A stretch of DNA of 64,000 nt, from the NCBI GenBank assembly GCA_963714145.1, contig OY970235.1, forward strand, positions 1,116,001 to 1,180,000, written 5' to 3'. The stretch is from JBBWZH01 sp035544115 (GTDB lineage Bacteria; Actinomycetota; Actinomycetes; Mycobacteriales; CADCTP01). Positions 8,057-17,371 of this stretch are shown in pieces. Each line of letters opens with the position of its first letter. The stretch's first letter is position 1. A program made the translations under genes and the position numbers. The notes below the pieces were generated by a model, which made no database searches, was not told the DNA's origin, and saw only the letters and a list, made by a program, of their open reading frames with translations.

Positions 8057-9172
8057 TCAGGGTTGCTGGCCGGGGCGGTTGACGACGGCGACCCTCGTCA
8101 GGGCGGTCCCGGACGCGAGGTCCGGCCCGTTGCTCGACTCCTTGTAGGTGTAGCGGGTGCCGAGGAAGGCGTGCGTGTCCCGGTCGAAGATCAGCGTCAT
8201 CCGGGTGCCGTCGCGCAGCCAGGCCACCCCGACGCCGTGCCGGCCGGCGCCGTCGGCCACGTCCGGGATCACCTGCATGCCGTCGAGCCGGCTGGCCGCC
8301 TCGAACAGCGCGCCGAGCGAGCGCGGCGGCAGGTAGGCGGCGCCGGCCAGGTCGAGAATGCCCTTGCCGAGCGCGTTGATGTCACCCGGCTTGCCGCCGG
8401 CGTTCTGTCGCAGCCAGGCCAGCATCGCATCCGCGGTGGTCGGCAGGTCGGTGCGGTAGGCGGGGGTCGCCACGCACTCGTGCGACTGCTCCGGGATCAC
8501 CCGGTCCTGCTTGTCCCGATCCGGCTGGCGGCCGTTCGGGCAGCCGGGCAGTACGAACCGGTCGCCGCCCCGGTCGTCGACCAGACCGTCCCGCCTGCCG
8601 TCCACCGACAGCCAGACCTGCCGGGTCCGCGCCGGCTGCCCGGCCTCGGCGTCGACCGTGCGCAGGTAGATGAACTGGTTCGGGCGTGGGTGCAGGTCCG
8701 GCTGGCGGACCGCGGCAACCGCCGCGGCGTGCAGCACCCCCCGGGCGTCCGCCTGCGCCACCGGTGGCTTGCCGCCGATCGGCGCGGTCGGCCCGAGTAC
8801 CAGCACCGCCGCGATCCCGGCCGCCACGCTCACCGTCACGCCGGCGGCCGCGGTCAACCGCCACCGCCGGCGGCTGGTCGCGGCGGTCGTGCTGCCGGCG
8901 GTCGTGGTGCCGGCGGTGCCGGCGGCGAGCCTCCGCGGGTCGGCCGAGCTGGCGAGGCTGGTGGCTGAGCTGGCGATGCGGGCGGACGGGTTGGCGATGC
9001 GGGTGGAGGGGTTGGCGAGGCCGGCGGGCGGGCTGGCGAGGTTGGCGAGGCCGGTGGGCGGGCGTTCGGCGGCCGCGGCGGCGAGGAGGCGGTCCCGTGC
9101 CGGGCGGAGCTCGGCCGGGCCGGCCAGTGGTTCGTCCCGGTTCAGTTCGGTGAGCAGGGTCAGGTCATCCAT
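8057..9172 (-). CDS. CU044_5270 family protein, single-pass partner of the ECF sigma factor
   Basis: A 371-residue protein starting 13 bases inside the end of the sigma factor gene. It has a cytoplasmic N-terminus (residues 1-100), one membrane helix at about residues 107-127 (TVSVAAGIAAVLVLGP), and an outside domain with the family pattern QFIYLRTVD. The layout (sigma gene first, membrane partner second, overlapping stop/start) is the usual CU044_5270 arrangement, and a role in controlling sigma activity is inferred from it. Residues 40-76 are a 7-residue repeat (GLAN, RIANPSA, SLASS) encoded by a 21-base tandem repeat at about 8937-9064. Confidence 0.75.
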   Translation of the reverse strand: MDDLTLLTELNRDEPLAGPAELRPARDRLLAAAAAERPPTGLANLASPPAGLANPSTRIANPSARIASSATSLASSADPRRLAAGTAGTTTAGSTTAATSRRRWRLTAAAGVTVSVAAGIAAVLVLGPTAPIGGKPPVAQADARGVLHAAAVAAVRQPDLHPRPNQFIYLRTVDAEAGQPARTRQVWLSVDGRRDGLVDDRGGDRFVLPGCPNGRQPDRDKQDRVIPEQSHECVATPAYRTDLPTTADAMLAWLRQNAGGKPGDINALGKGILDLAGAAYLPPRSLGALFEAASRLDGMQVIPDVADGAGRHGVGVAWLRDGTRMTLIFDRDTHAFLGTRYTYKESSNGPDLASGTALTRVAVVNRPGQQP

Positions 9173-9822
9173 CGGGAGTGCTCCTCCAGGGGAAGATCGT
9201 GCGGGCTGGTGGGGTCGCTGCCGCCGAGCGCGGCGCGGACCCGGCTGCGGGCGCGGTTCAGCCGCGACCGGACCGTGCCGACCGGGATGCCCAGCGCGGC
9301 GGCCACCTCGTCGTAGCTGAACTGCTCCCAGGCGATCAGCAGCAGCACGTCGCGGTCGCCGGGGGAGAGCGCGCCGACCGCCTCGGCCAGCGGTCGGCGG
9401 ACCGCCTGCGCGCTCACCCCGGCCGCGACCCGGTCGGCCGGGCTCTCCTCGACCGGCTCGGCCGGCAGCGCCAGTTGGAGCCGGTACCGGCGGACCTCGT
9501 CCCGGCGGTGCTGGCCGATCAGGTTGGTGGCGATTCCGAACAGCCAGGGCCGGGCGCCGGCGACGGCCGGGTCATACCGGTCCCGCTTGCCGAACGCGAC
9601 CAGGAACGTCTCCGCGACGATGTCGCCCGCGGCGTCCCGGCCGAGCCGGCGCGCCACGTACCGGTGGATCCGGGCCGCGTGCCGGTCGAACAGCTCCGCG
9701 AACCGCTCCGGTTCATCGCGGGACGCCGCGATGATGCCGGCGTCGGTGCCGGCGTCGGCGCCGGCGTCCGGGGCCGGCGGCTGGGCCGGGGCCGGGGTGA
9801 GCTCTGGGCTGGCCCGGTTCAT
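9160..9822 (-). CDS. ECF (sigma-70 family) RNA polymerase sigma factor
   Basis: 220 residues. A Pro/Ala/Asp-rich N-terminal 30 residues precede region 2 (FAELFDRHAARIHRYVARR, then DIVAETFLVAF and WLFGIATN), a linker, and region 4 (LSPGDRDVLLLIAWEQFSYDEVA, then GIPVGTVRSRLNRARSRV). This is a standard short extracytoplasmic-function sigma factor. It is translationally overlapped with the CU044_5270-like gene, its probable regulator. Confidence 0.9.
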   Translation of the reverse strand: MNRASPELTPAPAQPPAPDAGADAGTDAGIIAASRDEPERFAELFDRHAARIHRYVARRLGRDAAGDIVAETFLVAFGKRDRYDPAVAGARPWLFGIATNLIGQHRRDEVRRYRLQLALPAEPVEESPADRVAAGVSAQAVRRPLAEAVGALSPGDRDVLLLIAWEQFSYDEVAAALGIPVGTVRSRLNRARSRVRAALGGSDPTSPHDLPLEEHSRWMT

Positions 9823-10083
9823 GCGTGATCTCGCATCAGCTGCGGCCTTCCGGGTTGGAGACGGCGTACACCTGGTTGTCCGTCCCGACCCGGAAAAGCG
9901 TTCACGCTCCCCGTCGGCCGGCCAGCGCCGGGGTAGCTCCCCGGGTCTGGCCGGCCGGGTCTGGTCGGCTGGATCAGACGGCGGGCCGGTGGGTCGGTGT
10001 GGCGGGTTAGGTCAGCCACGCCGCGCGCCTTCCGATAGGTCCGGTGAGCGGACCAGGTCCGCCGGACACGGAGGCGGGCGCGC

Positions 10084-11694
10084 ATGGGCGGAACAGATGT
10101 CGTGGCTGCGGAGGGTCACCGGCGGCGGCTCATCGGCGACCGGGGCGTGCAGACCAAGATCCTCGGCGCGGTGCTGGTGGCGATCGTACTGGCCGCCGGG
10201 ATCGGGGTGCTGTGCATCACGCGCCTGAACGCGCTCAATGACCGGGTCGCCGCAGTGAAGGAGCACGGGCTGGTGCCGGTCGCCCAGCTCTCGGCGGTCC
10301 GCCGGGGGGTGCTGCAGACCCGCGTCGATGCGCTTGCCGAGGCGTTGCTCGGTAGCGATGTCGAGCACACCGCGTACCTCAAGGACATCGAGGACGTGAA
10401 CACCGCGATGGCCACGTACGTGGCCAGCAATGGCGGCGAGGCCGCCGAGGTTCAGGAGTTCAAGGCCGCCTGGCTGGACTACACCACCATCGTCAGCGGC
10501 CCGCTGCTGCAGCTGGCCAAGGCCAAGGACCTGACCGGCTATCTGGCGCTGCGCGACAGCAAGGTGAAGCCGTTGGCAGCCCGATACAACGCGGCGCTGT
10601 CGGCGCTGGAGACGGCCGAGAGCGCGGCCGCCGACGCGCAGGTGCAGGAAGCCCGGGCCACCGCCGCGAGCGCCCGGCGCGACGTGCTGGTCGTGCTGGT
10701 CATCGGCGCGTTGCTCGCACTGTGGCTGGCCCGCTGGGTTGCGAAGTCCATCGTGCGGGCTGTCCGCAACGTGCTGCATGTCGTCGATGGCTTGGCCGAG
10801 GGCGACCTCACCCGCTCGGCCAAGGTGGAATCCGGCGACGAACTCGGCCAGATGGCGGCGGCGCTGGACACGGCCACCGGCCGGCTGCGCGAGATCGTCG
10901 GCGCGGTCGCCGGGAACGCCGACACGCTGGCCAAGTCCGGCGACCAACTGTCCCAGGTGTCCGCCTCGATCGCCGCGTCGGCGGAGGAGACCGCGACCCA
11001 GTCCGGTGTGGTCTCGGCGGCGGCCGAGGAGGTCAGCCGGAACGTCCAGACGGTGGCGGCCGGCGCGGAGGAGATGACCGCGTCCATCCGGGAGATCGCG
11101 CAGAACGCGACCGAGGCGGCCCGGGTGGGCGACCACGCGGTGCAGGTCGCCGGCCACGCGAACGCCACGGTGGCGAAGCTGGGCGCGTCGAGCGCGGAGA
11201 TCAACAACGTGCTGAAGATGATCACTTCGATCGCCGAGCAGACCAACCTGCTCGCCCTGAACGCGACCATCGAGGCGGCCCGGGCCGGCGAGGCCGGCAA
11301 GGGCTTCGCGGTGGTCGCCGGAGAGGTGAAGGACCTGGCTCAGGCGACGGCCAAGGCCACCGAGGACATTTCCCAGCGGATCCAGGCGATCCAGTCCGAC
11401 ACCGTGGCCGCGGTCGGCGCGATCGCCGAGATCGCCCAGGTCGTCGACAAGATCAACTCCTACCAGACGACGATCGCCAGCGCGGTCGAAGAGCAGACCG
11501 CGACCACCAACGAGATGAGCCGCAGCGTGAGCGAAGCCTCCCTCGGTGTCGCCGAGATCGCCGGCAATGTGACCTCGGTCGCGGCCGCCGCGGAGACGAC
11601 CACCGCCGGGGTCAGCGAGACCCGGCACGCCGTCAGCGACCTCGCCGACCTGGCGGGTCAGCTCCGCGAGCTGGTCGGACGAATGACCTACTGA
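10084..11694 (+). CDS. Methyl-accepting chemotaxis protein
   Basis: 536 residues with classic chemoreceptor layout: first membrane helix about 23-45, a four-helix-bundle sensor of about 150 residues outside the cell, second membrane helix about 200-218, HAMP domain, then the long cytoplasmic coiled coil. The signalling hairpin is textbook: IAEQTNLLALNATIEAARAG near residues 382-401, followed by GKGFAVVAGEVKDLA. ATG 10084 follows GGAGGCG by 8 bases. It implies a flagellar chemotaxis system elsewhere in the genome. No che genes are next to it. Confidence 0.95.
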   Translation: MGGTDVVAAEGHRRRLIGDRGVQTKILGAVLVAIVLAAGIGVLCITRLNALNDRVAAVKEHGLVPVAQLSAVRRGVLQTRVDALAEALLGSDVEHTAYLKDIEDVNTAMATYVASNGGEAAEVQEFKAAWLDYTTIVSGPLLQLAKAKDLTGYLALRDSKVKPLAARYNAALSALETAESAAADAQVQEARATAASARRDVLVVLVIGALLALWLARWVAKSIVRAVRNVLHVVDGLAEGDLTRSAKVESGDELGQMAAALDTATGRLREIVGAVAGNADTLAKSGDQLSQVSASIAASAEETATQSGVVSAAAEEVSRNVQTVAAGAEEMTASIREIAQNATEAARVGDHAVQVAGHANATVAKLGASSAEINNVLKMITSIAEQTNLLALNATIEAARAGEAGKGFAVVAGEVKDLAQATAKATEDISQRIQAIQSDTVAAVGAIAEIAQVVDKINSYQTTIASAVEEQTATTNEMSRSVSEASLGVAEIAGNVTSVAAAAETTTAGVSETRHAVSDLADLAGQLRELVGRMTY

Positions 11695-11723
11695 CCACCG
11701 AGCAGGCCATCCGGCACGCTGCG

Positions 11724-12365
11724 CTACCGGTTGCCGGAGGTGAGCAGGCCGCGTTCGAACGCGACGGCTACGGCGGCGGCGCGGTCCTTGACTCCTAGCT
11801 TGGCGTAGACGTGCAGGAGGTGGGTCTTGACGGTCGCTTCGCTGATGAACAGCTTGCCGGCGGCTTCCCGGTTGGTGGCGCCGCGGGCGATCAGGCCGAG
11901 CACCTCCAGTTCGCGCTGGCTCAGCGGCTCCCGGGCCGGCTCGCGGACCTGGCCGAGGAGCCGGGTGGCGACCGCGGGGGAGAGCACCGCCTCGCCTCGG
12001 GCGGCGGCCCGGACCGCACGGAACAGCTCGTCCCGCGGCGCGTCCTTGAGCAGGTAGCCGGTGGCACCGGCCTCGATCGCCGGGAGGACGTCGCGGTCGG
12101 TGTCGTAGGTGGTCAGTACCAGCACCCGGGCCGGCAGACCGCGCTCGGCCAGCCTGCGGATGGCGGTCACCCCGTCCATCTCTGGCATCCGCAGGTCCAT
12201 CAGCACGACGTCCGGGCGCAGCCGCTCGGCCTGCACCACCGCTTCGGCACCGTTGGCCGCCTCGCCGACCACCTGCACGTCCGCCACCCCGGCGAACATC
12301 CCGCGCAGCCCGTCCCGGACCACCGGGTGGTCATCCACGATCAGCAACCGGATCGGCTCACCCAC
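11724..12365 (-). CDS. NarL/LuxR-type response regulator
   Basis: About 213 residues. The N-terminal receiver domain starts IRLLIVDDHPVVRDGLR, with the phosphoacceptor Asp in VVLMDLRMPEMDG and the conserved K in YLLKD. The C-terminal LuxR helix-turn-helix is LSQRELEVLGLIARG, then ATVKTHLLHVYAKLG. The start could be GTG 12365 or GTG 12374; either overlaps the 3' end of the histidine kinase gene, so the two are translationally coupled. It is the last gene of the ABC transporter/two-component operon. Confidence 0.92.
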   Translation of the reverse strand: MGEPIRLLIVDDHPVVRDGLRGMFAGVADVQVVGEAANGAEAVVQAERLRPDVVLMDLRMPEMDGVTAIRRLAERGLPARVLVLTTYDTDRDVLPAIEAGATGYLLKDAPRDELFRAVRAAARGEAVLSPAVATRLLGQVREPAREPLSQRELEVLGLIARGATNREAAGKLFISEATVKTHLLHVYAKLGVKDRAAAVAVAFERGLLTSGNR

Positions 12366-14076
12366 GGCGAGCACCCACAGCCGTGTCAGCCGCCACCTTG
12401 CTCGCGGTGGCGCTCGCGGTGGCGCCTGCGGTGGTGCCCGGCCGGGTCGCCGAGCCGGCGGCCGGCATCGCCGGGTCCGCGTTCGCCGTGGCCGCCGGGC
12501 TGGCGGGTTCGGCCGGGGTGGCTCGTGCGGCCGGGACGGCCGGCATGGCCGGGTCCGTGGTCGTCACGGCTGTCACGGCCGTCGGGTTGGCGGCCTCGGC
12601 TGGGGCGGGTTCGGTTGGGGTAGGTCCGGCTGGGGTCCGTGGTTCGGCTGGGGTCGGGGGTCGGGTCGGGGCTGTCCGGTCGGTCGCGGCTGCCTCCGGC
12701 CGCTGGGTGTTACCGGGGCCGCCCTGCGGCGGTGTGGTAGCCGGCTCGGGTGGCGCCGTGGCGTCCGCCGGTGCGGGCAGTGCCGGGCGGGCGGGGGGAG
12801 GTGGGGTGGCGGGGACGGCTGGGAGGCTCGCGGAGATGGCGGTGCCGCCGCCGGGCTCGGACTCGATCTCCAGCTGGCCGGCGAGGCGATGCACCCGCTG
12901 TCGCATCGCGGTCAGGCCGAACCCCCCGCCCGTGTCCGGGGCCGGGGGGAGGGCGGGATCGAAGCCGACCCCGTCGTCCCGGACGTCCAGGGTGACCTGA
13001 TCCTCCATGTAGGACAGTGTCAGGTGGACCCGGGACGCCTTGGCGTGTTTGGCCACATTGGACAGTGCCTCCTGCGCGGCGCGCAGCAGTGTCCCTTCTA
13101 CCTCGGGGTGCAGCGGGCGGGCGGTGCCGGTGATGGCGACGTCCGCGGCGACCTCGGTGATCGATGACCACCGCTGAGCCACTCCGGCCAGCGCGTCGGA
13201 CAACTGGGCCGATTCCAGTGGTTCCGGGCGCAGCGCCTGCACCGACCGGCGGGCGTCGGTGAGACTGTCGCGGGCCAGCCGGGTCGCCCTTTCCAGGTGT
13301 CGCTCCCAGCGCGCCTGGTGGCCGGCCGACTGCTGGGCAGCCTCCAACTGCGCGACGATCCCGATCAGCCCCTGCGCCAGCGTGTCGTGGATCTCCCGGG
13401 CCATCCGCTGCCGCTCGTCCAGCACTCCGGCCTCCCGCGCCTGGGTCACCAGTTGGGCGTGCAGGCCGGCGTTCTCCCGCATGGTCGCGGCCAGCTGCCG
13501 GTTGGCCTCGGCCAGATCGGCGACCATCTGCTTGCGGATCTCCTTCTGCTGGTCGTTGCGCCAGCCGATGATCGCGAACGCGCCGGCCAGCGCCGAGTTA
13601 AACAGGACCAGCGCGAGCCAGGCGATCAGGATGCCGACCGACCGCGGCAGGATGCCGCCGATCTGTGCCGCCGCCGCGATCATCGCGGTCGCCACGATCC
13701 CGGCGAACCGCCACCGGCCGGTCAGGGCGGTGTAGGCGTAGACGTAGCCGAGCCACGCGAAGAATCCGAACCAGGGCGCCCGCAGCACCAGCACCGCGGC
13801 GAACGCCAGCAGGCCGGCGTAGAAGATCGCGCCGGTTCGTCGATCGTCGATCCAGGTGGGGTGCAGGGTCACCAGCCAGCAGATCCACAGGGCCGCGAGC
13901 AGCGCCACCGCGAGCGTCGGGCCGAGGGAGGCCCAACCGCCCTCGTAGCCGAGGCCGATCGACGCGAGCGTCAGCACGATCGAGAAGGTGAGCGTGGCGT
14001 ACGGCGCGTACCGGATCACCGCCTTCTCGCCGTGCTCCCAGCGGTCCAGCCGGCTGTCCTGCCCCGGTTCGGTCAT
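12358..14076 (-). CDS. Membrane sensor histidine kinase (HisKA_3 type) with long low-complexity tail
   Basis: 572 residues from ATG 14076. There are six or so membrane helices in residues 20-170, then a coiled coil, then HisKA_3 with the phosphoacceptor in ERQRMAREIHDTLAQGL, and an HATPase domain (N box ALSNVAKHAKAS, G boxes DDGVGFD and GGGFGLTAMRQRV). The family normally ends soon after the ATPase domain, but here about 150 further residues are almost only Pro, Ala and Thr. An upstream in-frame ATG at 14193 lies inside the permease gene and is unlikely. It pairs with the overlapping response regulator and probably regulates the ABC transporter genes upstream. Confidence 0.9.
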   Translation of the reverse strand: MTEPGQDSRLDRWEHGEKAVIRYAPYATLTFSIVLTLASIGLGYEGGWASLGPTLAVALLAALWICWLVTLHPTWIDDRRTGAIFYAGLLAFAAVLVLRAPWFGFFAWLGYVYAYTALTGRWRFAGIVATAMIAAAAQIGGILPRSVGILIAWLALVLFNSALAGAFAIIGWRNDQQKEIRKQMVADLAEANRQLAATMRENAGLHAQLVTQAREAGVLDERQRMAREIHDTLAQGLIGIVAQLEAAQQSAGHQARWERHLERATRLARDSLTDARRSVQALRPEPLESAQLSDALAGVAQRWSSITEVAADVAITGTARPLHPEVEGTLLRAAQEALSNVAKHAKASRVHLTLSYMEDQVTLDVRDDGVGFDPALPPAPDTGGGFGLTAMRQRVHRLAGQLEIESEPGGGTAISASLPAVPATPPPPARPALPAPADATAPPEPATTPPQGGPGNTQRPEAAATDRTAPTRPPTPAEPRTPAGPTPTEPAPAEAANPTAVTAVTTTDPAMPAVPAARATPAEPASPAATANADPAMPAAGSATRPGTTAGATASATASKVAADTAVGARRG

Positions 14077-14086
14077 CGGGTCGCCC

Positions 14087-14827
14087 TCACTCCCAGCGGA
14101 AGTACCTGGCTGCGGCGACGCCGGCCAGCACCGCGTACCCGGCCATTGTGCCGACGTGCAGCAGGCTCGGCAGGTGACCGCTCCAGGAGTCACGGACCGA
14201 CTGCAGCGCGGCGCCGAGCGGGGTGAAGTCGCTGACGTGTCGCAGCACGGACGGCATCGCCTCGCGCGGCACGTAGACCCCGGCGAGGAACAGGCTGGGG
14301 AAGAACAGCGTCATGCTGATCGCGTTCGCGGTCCGGGTGCTGCTGGCCACCGCGGCGATGAGCAGCCCGACGGTGAACAACGCGGCGATGCCGAGCAGCA
14401 CGGACAGCGCGAAACCGGCCAGCTGATCCGGCAGCGGCAAGTCGAGTGCGAGGGTGCCGACGGCGAGCAGCAGCACGATAGAGAGCACCGCCGCGGCCAC
14501 GTACACCAGCAGTTGTGCGGTCAGCAGCGTGCGCGGGTGCACCGGGCTGGCGCCGAGCCGGCGCAGGATGCCCCGTTCGCGGTAGTTCGACAGCGTGGTC
14601 GGCAGCACAGACAAGCCGAGCATGGCCAGCGTCAGCCCGACGCCGATGGCCGCGATCAGCTCGGTGCCGGTCTGCCCGGACAGGTCCGGGCTCGGGTCGC
14701 GGAACCCGGGGATCAGCCCGAACGCGACCAGCAGCACCACCGGCAGCCCGATCGTGAGCGGCAAGGAGATCCTGTCCCGGACGAACAGCTTCGCCTCGAC
14801 CTGGGTCATCTTGGCCAGCGCAGTCAT
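14087..14827 (-). CDS. ABC-2 type transporter permease
   Basis: 246 residues with about six membrane helices and the ABC-2 pattern of a cytoplasmic N-terminus (MTALAKMTQVEAKLFVRDRI), then helices and a final short helix before FRWE. Its ATG start overlaps the ATP-binding gene stop by four bases (14824-14827), so it is the cognate membrane subunit. It resembles drug or lipid exporters of the DrrB type. The substrate cannot be told from sequence. Confidence 0.88.
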   Translation of the reverse strand: MTALAKMTQVEAKLFVRDRISLPLTIGLPVVLLVAFGLIPGFRDPSPDLSGQTGTELIAAIGVGLTLAMLGLSVLPTTLSNYRERGILRRLGASPVHPRTLLTAQLLVYVAAAVLSIVLLLAVGTLALDLPLPDQLAGFALSVLLGIAALFTVGLLIAAVASSTRTANAISMTLFFPSLFLAGVYVPREAMPSVLRHVSDFTPLGAALQSVRDSWSGHLPSLLHVGTMAGYAVLAGVAAARYFRWE

Positions 14828-15819
14828 CGGTTCACGCCTTCCGTCTCGACCCGCGCGACCGGTTCGCCGCCGGGCTCGGTGGGCTCGTTCTCCGGTCTGC
14901 CGGCCGGCAGACCGGCCCGGCCCGGGTGGCCGGTCAGGGCGAGGTAGGCGTCGTCCAGGGTCGGCTGGTCGATCCGCAGATTGGCGACCAGCACCTGCTG
15001 CTGGGCCAGCGCGCCGGTGACCGCGTCGGCGAACTCGCCGACCCCGGTGATCACGACCTGCTCGCCGGCCCGGACCACCGTGCGCACCCCGGGCAGACCG
15101 GCCAGCATCGTCTCGTCCAACGGTGCCATCGGCCGGAACCGCAACTGCTGCTCCGACTCGGTGGTCGCGACCAGCCCGGCCGGCGTGTCGGTGGCGACGA
15201 TCCGGCCGCCGTCGAATACCGCGACCCGGTCACAGAGCCGCTCCACCTCGTCCATGAAGTGGCTGACCAGCACGACCGTGACACCGCTGGCCCGGACCTG
15301 CCGGACGACCTCCCAGGTGGCCCGCCGCGCCTGTGGGTCCAGCCCGGTGGTCAGTTCGTCCAGCACGGCCACCTCGGGGTCGCCGACGAGCGCCAGCGCG
15401 ATGAACAGGCGCTGCTTCTGCCCGCCGGACAGGGTGCTGAACCTCGCGTTGCGGTGGTCGGCAAGACCCCACTGGGCCAGCAGCTCCCGCCAGTCCCGCG
15501 GCTTCGGGTAGAACGACGCGTACATGTCCAGCGCCTCCCAGACCTTGATCTGGTCGGCCAACTGCGTCTCCTGCAACTGGACGCCGACCCGCTGCCGGAT
15601 CTGCGTCCGGTCGACCTGCGGGTCCAGCCCGAGCACGCGGATCTGGCCGGAGTCGGGCTGGCGCAGCCCGGCCAGGCACTCCACCGCGGTCGTCTTGCCG
15701 GCGCCGTTGGGCCCGACGATGCCGAAGATCTCACCGGCCTCGACCTGGAACGACACCCCGTCCAGGGCCGGCCGCTGCCCGTACCGTTTGTGCAGGTCAC
15801 GTACCTCTATCACAGCCAT
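14824..15819 (-). CDS. ABC transporter ATP-binding protein (DrrA-like)
   Basis: About 331 residues. Walker A GPNGAGKTT near residue 38, signature LSGGQKQRL, Walker B VAVLDELTTGLDP (Glu replaced by Leu-Thr spacing as in exporter families) and switch His in VVLVSHFMDEVERL. The C-terminal 100 residues are the extra domain found in drug-export ATPases. Start taken at ATG 15819; GTG 15825 is also in frame. First gene of a four-gene minus-strand operon (ATPase, permease, kinase, regulator), a common arrangement for self-regulated antibiotic or envelope-stress exporters. Confidence 0.92.
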   Translation of the reverse strand: MAVIEVRDLHKRYGQRPALDGVSFQVEAGEIFGIVGPNGAGKTTAVECLAGLRQPDSGQIRVLGLDPQVDRTQIRQRVGVQLQETQLADQIKVWEALDMYASFYPKPRDWRELLAQWGLADHRNARFSTLSGGQKQRLFIALALVGDPEVAVLDELTTGLDPQARRATWEVVRQVRASGVTVVLVSHFMDEVERLCDRVAVFDGGRIVATDTPAGLVATTESEQQLRFRPMAPLDETMLAGLPGVRTVVRAGEQVVITGVGEFADAVTGALAQQQVLVANLRIDQPTLDDAYLALTGHPGRAGLPAGRPENEPTEPGGEPVARVETEGVNR

Positions 15820-16041
15820 GTCCACTCACTTCTGGTTGCCGGATCTACGAGTTCAGCCTCGCGTGTGACGCGGTGCCCCGAATCGGCCGGCAAGCCATGA
15901 TCAGGCCGGTCCGTGGTTGATCGACTGGATCCGCCGCCCGGCCGGCCGCCATCCACCGAACGGTTGATGTGCGCGGGCCGGCAGCGTGCCCGGCCCTTCA
16001 TGGCTGACGCACAGGTTGCTCCCATCAGGGGCCCAGCAGCG

Positions 16042-17370
16042 ATGCCGACGCTGGGCAACGTGATCGAGACGAGGGACGGCCAGCTGCCGGGGTCGGTCGG
16101 GGCGCACCGGGACCGCCCAGACGTGGAGATCGTGATCCCGGTGTACAACGAAGAGCAGGATCTGGCGCCAAGCGTGCGCAGGCTGCATCAGTACCTGGGC
16201 GAACGGTTCCCGTTCTCGTACCGGCTGACCATCGCCGACAACGCCAGCACCGACCGGACCAGGGAGATAGCCGAGGCACTCGCCGCCGAGCTGCCCGGGG
16301 TCGCGGTGGTGCACCTGGCCGAGAAGGGCCGGGGGCGGGCCCTGCGCGCGGTCTGGTCGGCCAGCGACGCGCGGGTGCTCGCGTACATGGATGTGGACCT
16401 GTCCACCGACCTGGCCGCGTTGCTGCCGCTGGTCGCGCCGCTGCTGTCCGGGCACAGCGACGTGGCCATTGGCAGCCGGCTGAGCCGCTCTGCCCGGGTC
16501 AGCCGTGGCCCGAAGCGGGAGCTGATCTCGCGCTGCTACAACCTGATCCTGCGGACGACGCTCGGCACCCGGTTCTCCGACGCGCAGTGCGGGTTCAAGG
16601 CGATTCGCGCGGACCGGGCCGCCGAGCTGCTGCCGCTGATCGAGGACACCGGCTGGTTCTTCGACACCGAGCTGCTGGTGCTGGCCGAGGCGGCCGGAAT
16701 GCGTATCCATGAGGTCCCCGTCGATTGGGTGGACGACCCGGACTCCCGGGTCGACATCGTCGCTACCGCGATCGCCGACCTGCGCGGCATCGCCCGGCTC
16801 GGCCGCGGGCTGGCCGCGGGCGCGATCCCGGTCGGTGCGCTGCGCCGGCACCGGCTGGAGCTGGCCGGCGAGCTGCCCGGCGTGCCGCCGCGGTTGCCCG
16901 GGCAACTCGTCCGGTTCGCCGCGATCGGCGCGGCGAGCACCCTGGCGTACCTGGTGCTGTTCCTCGGCCTGCGGGACATGGGCCTGGCCGCCCAGCCGGC
17001 GAACGCGCTGGCCCTGGTAACCACCGCGGTCGCGAACACCGCGGCGAACCGCCGGCTCACCTTCGGCGTGCGCGGCCGGTCCCGGGCGGCGGCCGACCAC
17101 ATTCGCGGCCTGCTGGTGTTCGCGCTCGGGCTGGCGCTGACCAGTGGTGCGCTGGCCGGCCTGCATGGCCTGGCACCGGGCGCGAGCCGAATGCCGGAGC
17201 TGGCCGTCCTGGTCGGCGCCAACCTGCTCGCCACCGTGCTGCGGTTCGTGCTGTTCCGCAGCTGGATCTTTCGTTCGGCCCGAGGGCCGGCGCCCGGCCC
17301 GGTGCGCCGGGACGGCGCCGACCTACCTGGTCCACACCTGACCCTGACCACGACCGCACAGGAGAGCTGA
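16042..17370 (+). CDS. Family 2 glycosyltransferase fused to a GtrA-like membrane domain
   Basis: About 442 residues from ATG 16042. Residues 25-250 are a DPM1-like GT2 domain: VEIVIPVYNEEQDLAPSVRR, the DNASTDRT loop, and the metal-binding MDVDLSTD. Residues 290-425 contain four membrane helices of the GtrA type (LVRFAAIGAASTLAYLVLF and on). Such proteins make a polyprenyl-phosphate sugar and help move it across the membrane. The next gene, a GT39-type transferase, starts 2 bases after the stop and probably uses that lipid-linked sugar. In-frame starts at 15913 and 16000 are possible but their extra residues look unconserved. Confidence 0.88.
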   Translation: MPTLGNVIETRDGQLPGSVGAHRDRPDVEIVIPVYNEEQDLAPSVRRLHQYLGERFPFSYRLTIADNASTDRTREIAEALAAELPGVAVVHLAEKGRGRALRAVWSASDARVLAYMDVDLSTDLAALLPLVAPLLSGHSDVAIGSRLSRSARVSRGPKRELISRCYNLILRTTLGTRFSDAQCGFKAIRADRAAELLPLIEDTGWFFDTELLVLAEAAGMRIHEVPVDWVDDPDSRVDIVATAIADLRGIARLGRGLAAGAIPVGALRRHRLELAGELPGVPPRLPGQLVRFAAIGAASTLAYLVLFLGLRDMGLAAQPANALALVTTAVANTAANRRLTFGVRGRSRAAADHIRGLLVFALGLALTSGALAGLHGLAPGASRMPELAVLVGANLLATVLRFVLFRSWIFRSARGPAPGPVRRDGADLPGPHLTLTTTAQES

Positions 17371-17371
17371 C

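Noticed and set aside
7827..8147. Plus-strand frame with RAWL/RGRL repeats
   Set aside because: Produced by the degenerate repeat and running into the antisense of the CU044_5270-like gene; no ribosome site or family match.
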